From: Opitutaceae bacterium
Lineage (GTDB): Bacteria > Verrucomicrobiota > Verrucomicrobiia > Opitutales > Opitutaceae
DNA length: 9,519 nucleotides
Reading direction: 5' to 3'
Assembly: GCA_029979145.1 (NCBI GenBank)
Contig: JAPOIC010000065.1
Coordinates: 1-9,519, forward strand
Shown here: piece by piece, positions 1 to 6,981 of the stretch
How the letters are laid out: each line of letters opens with the position of its first letter
How positions within the stretch are numbered: the stretch's first letter is position 1
Translations under genes and position numbers: made by a program
Notes under the pieces: model-generated
The model's database searches: none
What the model was told of the DNA's origin: nothing
Seen by the model: the letters and a program-made list of their open reading frames with translations, nothing else

Positions 1-1
1 A

Positions 2-355
2 CTCACCGCGGAAGAAAAAGACGAGGTGGTCGCAAAATGCGACCACCTCAAAACCCTGAAATTTTCTTCCGCCCTGCCCCGAGCCTTTACCGAGCATGGC
101 GCCATCCAAGCCGCCAACGTCCTGAATAGCGATGCTGCGGTCGAGATGGGGATTCACGTGGTGCGCGCCTTCATCCAGCTCCGTCAAATGGTGACCAACC
201 ACAAGGCGCTCGCCAGCAAGCTGGCAGCACTCGATGCGCGCGTGATTGAGCACGACGACCACCTCCGCGCCATCATCGAGGCGCTCCGCCGGCTGACCAC
301 GCCCGACGTGCCGACGCATGGCCGCAAGATGGGTTTCCACCAAGGCAATCGCTGA
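2..355 (+). CDS. ORF6N-domain protein, C-terminal part (5' end outside window)
   Basis: The frame is open to the left edge, so this is a 3' partial gene of about 117 visible residues; a GTG at 26 is only an internal codon. The visible part begins LTAEEKDEVVAKC and contains RAFTEHGAIQAANVLNSDAA followed by VRAFIQLRQM. This matches the second half of the ORF6N domain, where a 'FTEQG...LNS..A....I..MRAF..LR' pattern is characteristic. A charged, probably coiled-coil tail follows (HKALASKLAALDARVIEHDDHL), ending near GRKMGFH as family members commonly do. ORF6N domains were first described in phage and virus proteins (KilA-N/Bro/anti-repressor relatives) and are thought to bind DNA; solo chromosomal copies are common and their role is mostly unknown. 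The neighbouring hydrolase is not an obvious partner. Family call is good; function is open. Confidence 0.82.
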   Translation, partial: LTAEEKDEVVAKCDHLKTLKFSSALPRAFTEHGAIQAANVLNSDAAVEMGIHVVRAFIQLRQMVTNHKALASKLAALDARVIEHDDHLRAIIEALRRLTTPDVPTHGRKMGFHQGNR

Positions 356-364
356 ATTTCCCGT

Positions 365-2806
365 ATGTCCTCCGCCCCCGAGCCCCGCTACTACACGTTC
401 TGGTCCATCAACGGACCACTTCAACGCGACCGGCTGCGACAGCAGCTCGCGGACTTCAAGGCCGCCGGACTGCACGGCGTGGTGTTTCACCCGCGCTACT
501 ACTGCGGCATCCCGCCCTACCTGAGCGACGAGTATCTCGATCACGTGACCGACACGATCCGGCACGCGCGCGAGCTCGGTCTGCGCTTCTGGCTCTACGA
601 TGAGAACGGCTGGCCCAGCGGCACCGGCGACGGCAAGGTGCTCGCCGCCCATCCCGACGCGGCGTCCGTGCGCCTCGACCTGAGTCGCACACCGAGTCCG
701 GAAGCGATCTGCGTTTTCCACGCCGATGCCGCCAATCGGATCGTCCCCGCCGGCACCGCCGGCGCGCAGGCTTGGTATCTCACGCCGCGCAAAACCAACT
801 ACGTCGACTCACTCAATCCCGCTGTGCTTGGTCACTTCCTCGAATTGATTCACGAGCGCTACCGCACGGGCCTGCCTCAGGACTGCTTCGACTACATTGA
901 GGCCGTTTTCTTCGACGAACCGGAGTCGGGCATGATCAAGGATCCATTTCCGGAAACCGCCGGCGTGCCGTGGTCACCCGTGATGCCTGCGCGCCTGCAG
1001 GCGATCTGGGGCGATCACTGGATGGGAAAGCTGCCCCTGCTCTTTGCGTCCGGCGAAGGCGCAGCCGAGGCGCGCATCGCGTTTTGGGAGAACGTCACCG
1101 ACACCCTGATCGACGGCTTCTTCGCGCCGTATCAGGCGTGGTGCGAAAAGCACGGCAAGCAGTTCATCGGCCACGTGAAGGGCGAGGAACACCCGCTCTT
1201 CCAATTGCCGATGGTCGGCTCGTGCCACCGCATCTTCCGCCACCTGTCGATGCCGGGCATCGACGCGCTGGAGCGTTTCCCGTCGCTCGATTTCTTCCCG
1301 CGCCAAGCCGGCGCATGCGCGCGGCAATTCGGCGCCGGGCGCGCCATGGTCGAGTGTTTTGGCGGCTCGGGCTGGGGCGCATCGCCCGAGGACCTCGAGC
1401 GCTACCTGCTCTGGCTCGGCCGCAACGGCATCACCGATTTCGTCTTTCACCTCAGCCAATACCGGCTCGATACGCCGGCCATCACCGACTGGCCGCCGTC
1501 GGAGCCGCTTCACCTGAGCTGGCGCGAAACTTTCCCCGCCGTGCTCGACCGCGTGTCGCGCACCCTGACCACGCAGCCCGCGCCGGTCGCCGACACGCTC
1601 GTCGTCGCCCCTTACCGCGGTCTCATGTCCGTCTACGAACCGTGGGAACTGATGCAGACCAACATGCACAACGCGTCGACGGCCCCTGACACGCTCGCAT
1701 CGCGCGCCAACACGGCCTTCCTCGCGTCACTGGAAAAGCTCACCGCCGCCGGCATTACGTGGGACGTGACCGACGAGCGCACCCTCGAGTCCGACGGCAC
1801 GCGCCTGCCGGACGGACGCGTGCGGCTTGGCGAGGCGGAATACTCGAACCTCATCGTCGATTCCGCCGCACTCCTGCGCAGCGATTGGATTGAAAGAGAA
1901 TCGAACACGGTCAATCAGCTGATCGCTGCGGGTGGCCAGGCAGGTCTCCCTGCCCGGGAAAACGCGCAGGGGGACCTGCGGGTCCACCATTCGATCCCGC
2001 TCGCCTGGACGCTGCCGTCGGCGCCCGACAATGCCTGGCTCCTTGCCGTTGAACGCACCGCCGAGCGCACGTTTCGCGCCGTGCTCCCCACCGCAGAACT
2101 GGCGGCAGGGCTGACGCTGAATTTTGCCGATTACTTGACCGCCGCTACTTGGGACGGCTCACCGCTCGCCGCCATGCCCGGCTACGACGGCACCTTCGCC
2201 ACGCTGCCGGCGCTGACCACCGGCGAGCACACATTGCAATTCGGGACCGTGCGTGAAGTGCCCGGAGTGCCTTTTGTCTGGCTCAAAGGCCCGTTCACCC
2301 TCACCAGCGCCACGCCCTACGCCGCGGGCCCCAACGGCACGCTGCGCACCGACGGTCCCTTCGTCGCCACCACCCACGTCATCGACCCCGCGACGGAACT
2401 CGCCGCCGCCGGCCTGCCGTTTGCGCACAGCCCGATCACCGCAGACTCCACCTTTACGCTCACCGCCCCCGCACCCACCGTTGCTTTCCCCGACACCCAA
2501 GGCGATGCCCTCGAGGTCACGCTCGACGATGGCGCACCCCAATGGATCTGGGGACCGGACTGGACCATGTCACTCGCCGCGCCCCTCGCCGCGGGCGCAC
2601 GCCGGCTCCGCGTCCGCCTCGTGCCCAGCACCTTCAACCACTTCGGGCCGCACCACTATTACGATGGCGATTGGCCCATCGTCAGCCCCGACCAAGTCGT
2701 CGGCCGCAAGAACTTCGCCGACGCCCCCGACGCCCCCGACCACACCCACGTGCCGCAGTGGCACTTCAAACCGGTGCGGCTGCCCAGTGCGGTCTCCGCG
2801 CGCTAA
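365..2806 (+). CDS. Predicted cytoplasmic glycosyl hydrolase, GH106 (alpha-L-rhamnosidase)-like
   Basis: An 813-residue protein without a signal peptide. The N-terminal half reads as a (beta/alpha)8-barrel glycosidase: YYTFWSINGPL at 9-19, GLHGVVFHPR at 35-44, FWLYDENGWPSGTGDGKVL at 75-93, FFDEPESG at 182-189, GHVKGEEHP at 269-277, VECFGGSGWG at 329-338 and GITDFVFHLSQY at 355-366. The 'YDE.G.PSG' and 'DEP' blocks recur in GH106 and related uncharacterised hydrolases of plant-polysaccharide degraders. Candidate catalytic acids, by position only, are E185, E274/E275 and E330. The C-terminal ~400 residues look beta-rich and carry no motif I can name. It is shorter than typical GH106 enzymes (about 1000 residues or more). 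The ATG at 365 is chosen because the family-like YYTFW block begins nine residues later; no clear Shine-Dalgarno precedes it. Substrate is unknown; rhamnosides are a guess from family. No copy of the 17-bp operator seen elsewhere in this window lies upstream. Confidence 0.72.
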   Translation: MSSAPEPRYYTFWSINGPLQRDRLRQQLADFKAAGLHGVVFHPRYYCGIPPYLSDEYLDHVTDTIRHARELGLRFWLYDENGWPSGTGDGKVLAAHPDAASVRLDLSRTPSPEAICVFHADAANRIVPAGTAGAQAWYLTPRKTNYVDSLNPAVLGHFLELIHERYRTGLPQDCFDYIEAVFFDEPESGMIKDPFPETAGVPWSPVMPARLQAIWGDHWMGKLPLLFASGEGAAEARIAFWENVTDTLIDGFFAPYQAWCEKHGKQFIGHVKGEEHPLFQLPMVGSCHRIFRHLSMPGIDALERFPSLDFFPRQAGACARQFGAGRAMVECFGGSGWGASPEDLERYLLWLGRNGITDFVFHLSQYRLDTPAITDWPPSEPLHLSWRETFPAVLDRVSRTLTTQPAPVADTLVVAPYRGLMSVYEPWELMQTNMHNASTAPDTLASRANTAFLASLEKLTAAGITWDVTDERTLESDGTRLPDGRVRLGEAEYSNLIVDSAALLRSDWIERESNTVNQLIAAGGQAGLPARENAQGDLRVHHSIPLAWTLPSAPDNAWLLAVERTAERTFRAVLPTAELAAGLTLNFADYLTAATWDGSPLAAMPGYDGTFATLPALTTGEHTLQFGTVREVPGVPFVWLKGPFTLTSATPYAAGPNGTLRTDGPFVATTHVIDPATELAAAGLPFAHSPITADSTFTLTAPAPTVAFPDTQGDALEVTLDDGAPQWIWGPDWTMSLAAPLAAGARRLRVRLVPSTFNHFGPHHYYDGDWPIVSPDQVVGRKNFADAPDAPDHTHVPQWHFKPVRLPSAVSAR

Positions 2807-2872
2807 GAGTCTCGGAGGATTCCCGCGCTTGCATCAGTGACCGACCTGCCTCACCTTGCCTGACCTGTTCCT

Positions 2873-2893
2873 TGATTGGTTCGCGACCAATCA
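2873..2893. repeat. Perfect 8-bp inverted repeat between hydrolase and tmRNA
   Basis: TGATTGGT at 2873-2880 and ACCAATCA at 2886-2893 form an uninterrupted 8-bp stem with a TCGCG loop. It lies 66 bp after the hydrolase stop and ends 17 bp before the mature tmRNA 5' end. There is no T-run after it, so it is not a canonical intrinsic terminator. It could be a protein-binding site or a structure in the tmRNA precursor leader. The rest of 2807-2910 shows no gene and no convincing -35/-10 pair. Confidence 0.45.
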
Positions 2894-2910
2894 TCCTGAC
2901 AACCACTTTT

Positions 2911-3265
2911 GGGGGTGTTCCGGATTCGATTTCTGATTGGAGCGCGTTGCTGCCGTTCGAGAGTGAAATGCCTCTCGTTAATCCCCGTTTCAAAAAATCA
3001 AATGGCAACTACGAAGAAATGCCCCTGGCTGCTTAATTAAGCGCCACGTTGGTCCAGCGACACCTGCTAGCTGAAACCGACGTCGACAGCAGGCATAGCA
3101 TGTGGTGCGACTCGCGGAACGCATGCCGTATCTTCATCTGGGAGTTGGCCCGGGCTTAAGCGCGTGTTCACGCATAACTCAGGCGAGATTAATATGGCAC
3201 TATAACGGTAGCGGCAGCGCGTGAAGGCCAGAAAGACGCGGGTTCAACTCCCGCCACCTCCACCA
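2911..3265 (+). ncRNA. ssrA: tmRNA (transfer-messenger RNA), complete
   Basis: Rescues stalled ribosomes by acting first as alanyl-tRNA and then as a short mRNA that adds a degradation tag. The 3' end has a T-arm (GCGGG-TTCAACT-CCCGC, 3238-3254) followed by CACCTCC and an encoded CCA at 3263-3265; this end differs from the E. coli tmRNA end by a single base. The 5' end GGGGGTG (2911-2917) pairs with CACCTCC (3255-3261) over 7 bp. The third pair is G2913-U3259, the alanine identity element. The diagnostic GGATTCGA block follows at 2922-2929. TTTCTG (2930-2935) pairs with CAGAAA (3229-3234) as the long helix 2. A short ORF ends at TAA 3034-3036, and a pseudoknot-type stem CCTGCT/AGCAGG (3063-3068/3088-3093) comes after it. 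Length 355 nt is normal for one-piece tmRNA. Its partner SmpB is not encoded here. Confidence 0.96.
2998..3036 (+). other. tmRNA tag-peptide reading frame
   Basis: The proteolysis tag inside ssrA. Reading back from TAA at 3034-3036 gives (S)NGNYEEMPLAA. Small and acidic residues followed by a hydrophobic-Ala-Ala end is the general tag design recognised by ClpXP-type proteases. The exact resume codon is not certain: TCA at 2998 or AAT at 3001 are the likely choices, just after an A-rich stretch (2992-2997). A second in-frame-independent stop-like stretch (TTAATTAA, 3033-3040) secures termination. The penultimate part is MPLAA rather than the more common ALAA. Confidence 0.85.
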
Positions 3266-3294
3266 ATTTTTCCGCCCAAAGGGCCGGAAAAATT
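3265..3294. terminator. Hairpin abutting the tmRNA 3' end, possible bidirectional terminator or processing stem
   Basis: AATTTTTCCG (3265-3274) pairs with CGGAAAAATT (3285-3294). An inner CCC (3275-3277) pairs with GGG (3281-3283), with an AAA loop and one bulged C (3284). The stem starts on the last base of the encoded CCA. The T-run lies in the 5' arm, with A residues in the 3' arm, on either strand. It therefore lacks the trailing U-tract of a classic intrinsic terminator. It may end transcription weakly, or may fold the tmRNA precursor for 3' processing. Confidence 0.5.
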
Positions 3295-3298
3295 GCCC

Positions 3299-3388
3299 GC
3301 CGTAGTCCCCATGCGGGACGAAGGAGGGCCGATCCCACAACCCACCGCCCGCCAACGCGAGGCGGGAGGGGCGGGGCCCTCCTACGGC
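3299..3388. repeat. Nested inverted-repeat element between tmRNA and convergent enzyme gene
   Basis: Several complementary arms nest in 90 bp. GCCGTAG (3299-3305) pairs with CTACGGC (3382-3388). GGAGGGCC (3323-3330) pairs with GGCCCTCC (3375-3382). CCCGCC (3348-3353) pairs with GGCGGG (3361-3366) around an AACGCGA loop. The right arm overlaps the TAG stop codon of the minus-strand enzyme gene (3382-3384). The arrangement suits either a terminator between convergent genes or a REP/MITE-like intergenic repeat. No second copy is present in this window, so its repeat status is untested. Confidence 0.5.
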
Positions 3389-6300
3389 AGCGGCCGGTAG
3401 CCGGGGCCCAGCTCAACCTCGATCTGACCGAGGGTGCCGTCGCGCGCCAGGAGGGCGGCACTTGCCGCTTCGTCGAGCCGGCAACCCGGCAGGTCATCCG
3501 CCCGTCCATCCGCCCACGCGATGCGAAGTCGCGCGCCTTTGCCATTGCGGCGATAGATCACCGGCGTGCCGGCAAGCGTGAAAGCGAGCGCTTCGGCCGG
3601 GACCGTCAGCTCCTCCGATCGGCCGCCTGGTCGTATCACCTGCATGCGCACCGGGCGTCGGCCAAACTCATCGGCCCGCAGCAAGGCAGGTTGAAACGAA
3701 ATTCGCCCACCTTTCACCGTAACGCCAAGCTCACCCCACCGGGTCAGGATTTCTTCCTTCACCTGCCCCGTCATGCCCGGCTGCTGGGCGCCGGAGTGTC
3801 CCGGCGTGTGCGAATACGGATCCGTGGGGAAAGCACCGTATTCCGCCGGGGTCTTGTTGAAACCCAATCCACCGCGCACGTCATGATATAGCACAGCCAG
3901 CCGGGAGGCCTCGGGCGCCCCGGCCTGCCGGGCCGCGAAAAAATTCTCCTGCACGGCGAGCAGCAGCTTCGCCACCATATGCCAATAGATGCAGCCCAAG
4001 CCCTCGAAGCCAAACATTGAGCCGCTGCGGCCGGTGAATGCACGGTGCATGAACACGGTTTCATAGACCGCGCGGACTTGGTCAGCCTGCGCGGCGACCT
4101 GCTCGCGCCAGACGGGATCGGCCGCGCACAGTTCCAGCCGTTGCTCCAAGGCCTCGCGACTTACCAGGTCGGCATTGAAACGGAGGTTCCCCGCCTGGTC
4201 CCGGAGCACCAGGCGATCGTCCGCCGCGGCCAACATCGCGGCAAACAGCGGACACGACGCCCACCCGGTGCTTGGGATTCGGTTCCGCGCGATGAATTCC
4301 GGCAGGTCGCGGTCGGGATAAAGAAGATAACTGTTTTGGTCGGGTCGGAACAGGGCACTGGCGCGCAACGCCTCCAAAAGCTTCACGGCCTGCGCCGGCG
4401 AAAGGAGCCCGGAGCTGAGCATCGCCACCTGTCCCTCCAGCATCAGGGGCAGGTGATGCACCACCAAGCCGGCCGGATGCTCGGCAAACTCCAGCAAGTT
4501 GTATGCATGCGCCAGACCGTCGGGCCGCAGGTTGAGCCGGAGGCTGTGGTCGACGAATTCCTGCGCCATGAACATCAGCGCCTGCAACTCATCGACGCCA
4601 AGGTTCACCGCGGCACCCAAACCGTGTGCGTATAGCCTCTCCCGGTAGCTGCTCCCCGCCGCGGCCAGCGCGTCCACCAACCCACGGCACAGCCGGGGGT
4701 CGCAGGATTCGCCAGTGAGCACCGCCCCGTGACGATCGAGGATGGTGCGGACCTGCCGGGCGAGCTGCGCCACCGGTTCGGATAGGGCCACCGGCTCCGC
4801 GCCCAGCGCCGGCAGGAAGACCGTGCGGAAGTGGACCAGAAAGCGACGCAGGTAAGCCAAGGTGACCACTGACACCCCGTAGCCCACCAAGGCATTGTTG
4901 GCGTCATTCCACTCCGGCCGCTGCGTGTTCATCCAGATCCCGCCGCCCGGGATAAAATTAGTGAGGCGGACCAAGGCGACCACGAGCAGCTTTTCGGTCA
5001 GGTTGACCAAACGCACGGTGCCATCAGGCGCCCCGATCAAACGCGCATCCGCCCCCGACTGGCCGACCCGAGCCATGATATCCCGATGCTTGGGCGCATC
5101 AAAGGTGATCGTCGCGCGGGGGTTGTGCCGCATCGCAGCGTAGTCGGCGATCCGGTAGGGCACATCCGCGTAGGCGTAGCGGACTTGCCGCAGCGCCAGG
5201 GGCAGGGCATCGGGGGAAAAGCGGGCGGACCACTCCAGCAGTTTGAGGAGATAGACGACCTGATGGTCACCCCAATATCCAATCGAAGCCCATGGATCCT
5301 CGGGTTCGGGCACCTCCCAGTCGACGCCTGCCTGCGAGATGCGATAGGGGTTGTAGCCATCCGCTGTGGACGCGCTGAGGAACTTGGCCACCATGGCGTC
5401 GAGAAAATGCGGGTAGGCCAGGGCCAACGCCTCCCAGTTCTGGAAGATGTCCCGCCAGTTGCCCTCGTAGGCGAGCATGCGCCGCCCGGCGGCATCCTGC
5501 AGGCGGATGCTGAATCGGTTCCACGGCCGGCTGGGATCGCCGTGTCGCCGGCTGAACATCAGGGGGAGATACTCACGCGCCAGCCGGACCAACGTGGCGT
5601 CGCCGGTTGCTTCCGCCCAAGCCACCAGGTCGGCGCGATCGATCATGGCCGGCAGGCCCCGCAGGCGGGCCGCGTGGCGGACCAGCGCCGCCCGATTGTG
5701 ACGGCCGACATGGGCCGCAAAGTCCTCGGCGGGCACCGCGTAGCCGTCGAGGAAGGTTCCGCCCCGCAGAACGTTGAACAACGTGTTGGCGAAATGGTGG
5801 GCGGAAATGACTTCGTCGCCACACGTCTGCACGCCGTCCGCCATTGCCACCAAGCGATTGAGTCTCGCCGTGGCCTCCCGACTGGCGTCGGCCAGCGCCA
5901 AGTCGAGATCGGTGGTGGCATCGCGATGCGCGCGCGCCACCAGCTCGGCTTGGCTCGCGCCGATGTCCGCCACGAAGGTCCAGCGCTCCGTCCCGCCCGC
6001 CGCCAAGGTGACCGGCTGCACCAGAAAATAGCCGCCGCGCAGACCACGAACGCGCGCCGCCGGGACCGGCTCCTCCCCCCGGACCAGGCTTTCCCAGGCC
6101 CGGTCCTCAAGATACACGCGGGCCTGCGGCAAGCCGCCCGACGTAACCACGCTGGCCCGCAGCGCCTCGATCGGCGTGGGTTGGTCGACGACCGTGGTCG
6201 AGAGGGCAAAGACCGCCAGGCGCGAATCCGGCCAAAGCTCGGCCACCTTGTAGGCGTCGGCCAGGTTGCTGCTGCTATTCTGGAGGCGCTGGGGAATTCC

Positions 6301-6843
6301 GGCGGGCAGCAGGTTGCGCAAACCGTCCGCCACCCGCACCGTAATCGGGTCCGAGCCGTGGTTGAGCAGGGCACACCGGCGGATGAACCCGTGCGAATCG
6401 GCGGTGGACCAGCCGTAGCGAAAGGTCAGGCGAAGCCCGACATGCTCCTCCTCTAGCCAAAGCCGGTCGCCCGCCACGCTCTTGTAGAGCCGCCGCGTCA
6501 CCCGGTGCAGCCGCGACGTGTGGGGTGCAAAAGGCTCCCACCGGACCTCGCCGTCCGGGGCGTCCACCGCCAGGGCGGTAACGGGGCCGACAACCCCGGC
6601 CGAATCGTAGATCCGGTCAACGGTCTGGTAGGGGAACAGCGCATGGTTAGCGTCAACCCGGCCCGCGGAGAGGGCGCCATTGCTGGCCACAAACATCCAA
6701 AGGTCGGAGGCGCTGACCAGATTGATCAAGAAGGGCGGAAGCCGTTCCGCGTGGTCGATGCAATAGCACCGCACGCCTTCGAGGTCGCAAAAGCGGCCTG
6801 CCGGGGCGACCGCCGGGAGGGAAAATTGAGGCAAGGGGGGCAT
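3382..6843 (-). CDS. Large predicted (alpha/alpha)6-type glycoside hydrolase/phosphorylase-like protein
   Basis: An 1153-residue protein with no signal peptide, so probably cytoplasmic. The N-terminal ~300 residues look like a beta-sandwich domain (alternating strands, e.g. LTFRYGW at 139-145, WTFVADIG at 288-295). A helical region follows, with conserved-looking aromatic and acidic blocks: YEGNWRDIFQNWEAL at 459-473, GYNPYRIS at 496-503, IGYWGDHQVVYLLKLLEW at 521-538, GGGIWMNTQRPEWNDANN at 633-650 and ALVGYG at 651-656. The PEWNDANNALVG block resembles the DWND-type acid site of GH94 and other (alpha/alpha)6 enzymes; D646 is a candidate catalytic residue. A C-terminal small beta domain seems to follow residue ~1050. 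I cannot assign a GH family or substrate. The start is supported by AGGAG nine bases before the ATG. Its promoter region carries one copy of the 17-bp sequence also found upstream of the receptor gene, so it is probably controlled by the adjacent LacI regulator. Confidence 0.65.
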   Translation of the reverse strand: MPPLPQFSLPAVAPAGRFCDLEGVRCYCIDHAERLPPFLINLVSASDLWMFVASNGALSAGRVDANHALFPYQTVDRIYDSAGVVGPVTALAVDAPDGEVRWEPFAPHTSRLHRVTRRLYKSVAGDRLWLEEEHVGLRLTFRYGWSTADSHGFIRRCALLNHGSDPITVRVADGLRNLLPAGIPQRLQNSSSNLADAYKVAELWPDSRLAVFALSTTVVDQPTPIEALRASVVTSGGLPQARVYLEDRAWESLVRGEEPVPAARVRGLRGGYFLVQPVTLAAGGTERWTFVADIGASQAELVARAHRDATTDLDLALADASREATARLNRLVAMADGVQTCGDEVISAHHFANTLFNVLRGGTFLDGYAVPAEDFAAHVGRHNRAALVRHAARLRGLPAMIDRADLVAWAEATGDATLVRLAREYLPLMFSRRHGDPSRPWNRFSIRLQDAAGRRMLAYEGNWRDIFQNWEALALAYPHFLDAMVAKFLSASTADGYNPYRISQAGVDWEVPEPEDPWASIGYWGDHQVVYLLKLLEWSARFSPDALPLALRQVRYAYADVPYRIADYAAMRHNPRATITFDAPKHRDIMARVGQSGADARLIGAPDGTVRLVNLTEKLLVVALVRLTNFIPGGGIWMNTQRPEWNDANNALVGYGVSVVTLAYLRRFLVHFRTVFLPALGAEPVALSEPVAQLARQVRTILDRHGAVLTGESCDPRLCRGLVDALAAAGSSYRERLYAHGLGAAVNLGVDELQALMFMAQEFVDHSLRLNLRPDGLAHAYNLLEFAEHPAGLVVHHLPLMLEGQVAMLSSGLLSPAQAVKLLEALRASALFRPDQNSYLLYPDRDLPEFIARNRIPSTGWASCPLFAAMLAAADDRLVLRDQAGNLRFNADLVSREALEQRLELCAADPVWREQVAAQADQVRAVYETVFMHRAFTGRSGSMFGFEGLGCIYWHMVAKLLLAVQENFFAARQAGAPEASRLAVLYHDVRGGLGFNKTPAEYGAFPTDPYSHTPGHSGAQQPGMTGQVKEEILTRWGELGVTVKGGRISFQPALLRADEFGRRPVRMQVIRPGGRSEELTVPAEALAFTLAGTPVIYRRNGKGARLRIAWADGRADDLPGCRLDEAASAALLARDGTLGQIEVELGPGYRPLP

Positions 6844-6852
6844 TCAGCGGGG

Positions 6853-6857
6853 CTCCT
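6853..6857 (-). promoter_or_regulatory. Shine-Dalgarno of the large enzyme gene
   Basis: On the minus strand AGGAG stands nine bases before the ATG at 6843. It is the clearest ribosome binding site in the window; the other complete or 5'-complete genes lack one of similar strength. It supports the chosen start of the 1153-residue protein. Confidence 0.7.
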
Positions 6858-6913
6858 AACGAAGAGGGATTTCCGCAGGCAACTATCGCCGGCGGCCCGT
6901 GACGACGCCCTGA

Positions 6914-6930
6914 TTACTGACACCGTTCAG
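6914..6930 (-). promoter_or_regulatory. Putative LacI-family operator, copy 1
   Basis: On the minus strand it reads CTGAACGGTGTCAGTAA, identical over 17 bases to the site at 8043-8059. The core is a partial palindrome, CTGA-N6-TCAG. It lies in the 138-bp divergent region, 70 bp upstream of the enzyme ATG (6843) and 51 bp upstream of the regulator ATG (6982). It could therefore control the enzyme gene and also autoregulate the regulator. It lacks the central CG palindrome typical of many LacI-family sites, which leaves some doubt about the exact binding core. Confidence 0.75.
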
Positions 6931-6981
6931 CTGCCGCCTTGCGCTCCGGCCCGCCGGGTCTCAATCTGTCGTCCGTCCCCG

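Noticed and set aside
2851..2910. TTGCCT (2856) and TTGATT (2872) as -35 elements of an ssrA promoter.
   Set aside because: No acceptable -10 hexamer occurs at 16-18 bp from either, so I cannot support a promoter call.
3231..3265. The tmRNA 3' end as an attachment site for an integrated island covering the carbohydrate locus.
   Set aside because: ssrA is a common integration site, but no integrase and no second copy of the 3' end sequence is present in the window. The sugar locus shows no phage or plasmid genes.
3191..3265. A stand-alone tRNA gene suggested by the T-arm and CCA.
   Set aside because: No D-arm or anticodon arm is found within tRNA length. The acceptor partner lies 344 bases upstream, which is the tmRNA architecture.
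5086..6456. A 456-codon plus-strand frame opposite the large enzyme gene.
   Set aside because: It is an antisense shadow: composition rich in Arg/Gly/His, no domain, no ribosome binding site, and the minus strand carries coherent conserved motifs.
6505..6981. The open frame of the LacI regulator extends about 159 codons upstream to 6505.
   Set aside because: The extension is antisense to the start of the enzyme gene and has no domain character. The regulator HTH begins right after the ATG at 6982, where family proteins normally start.
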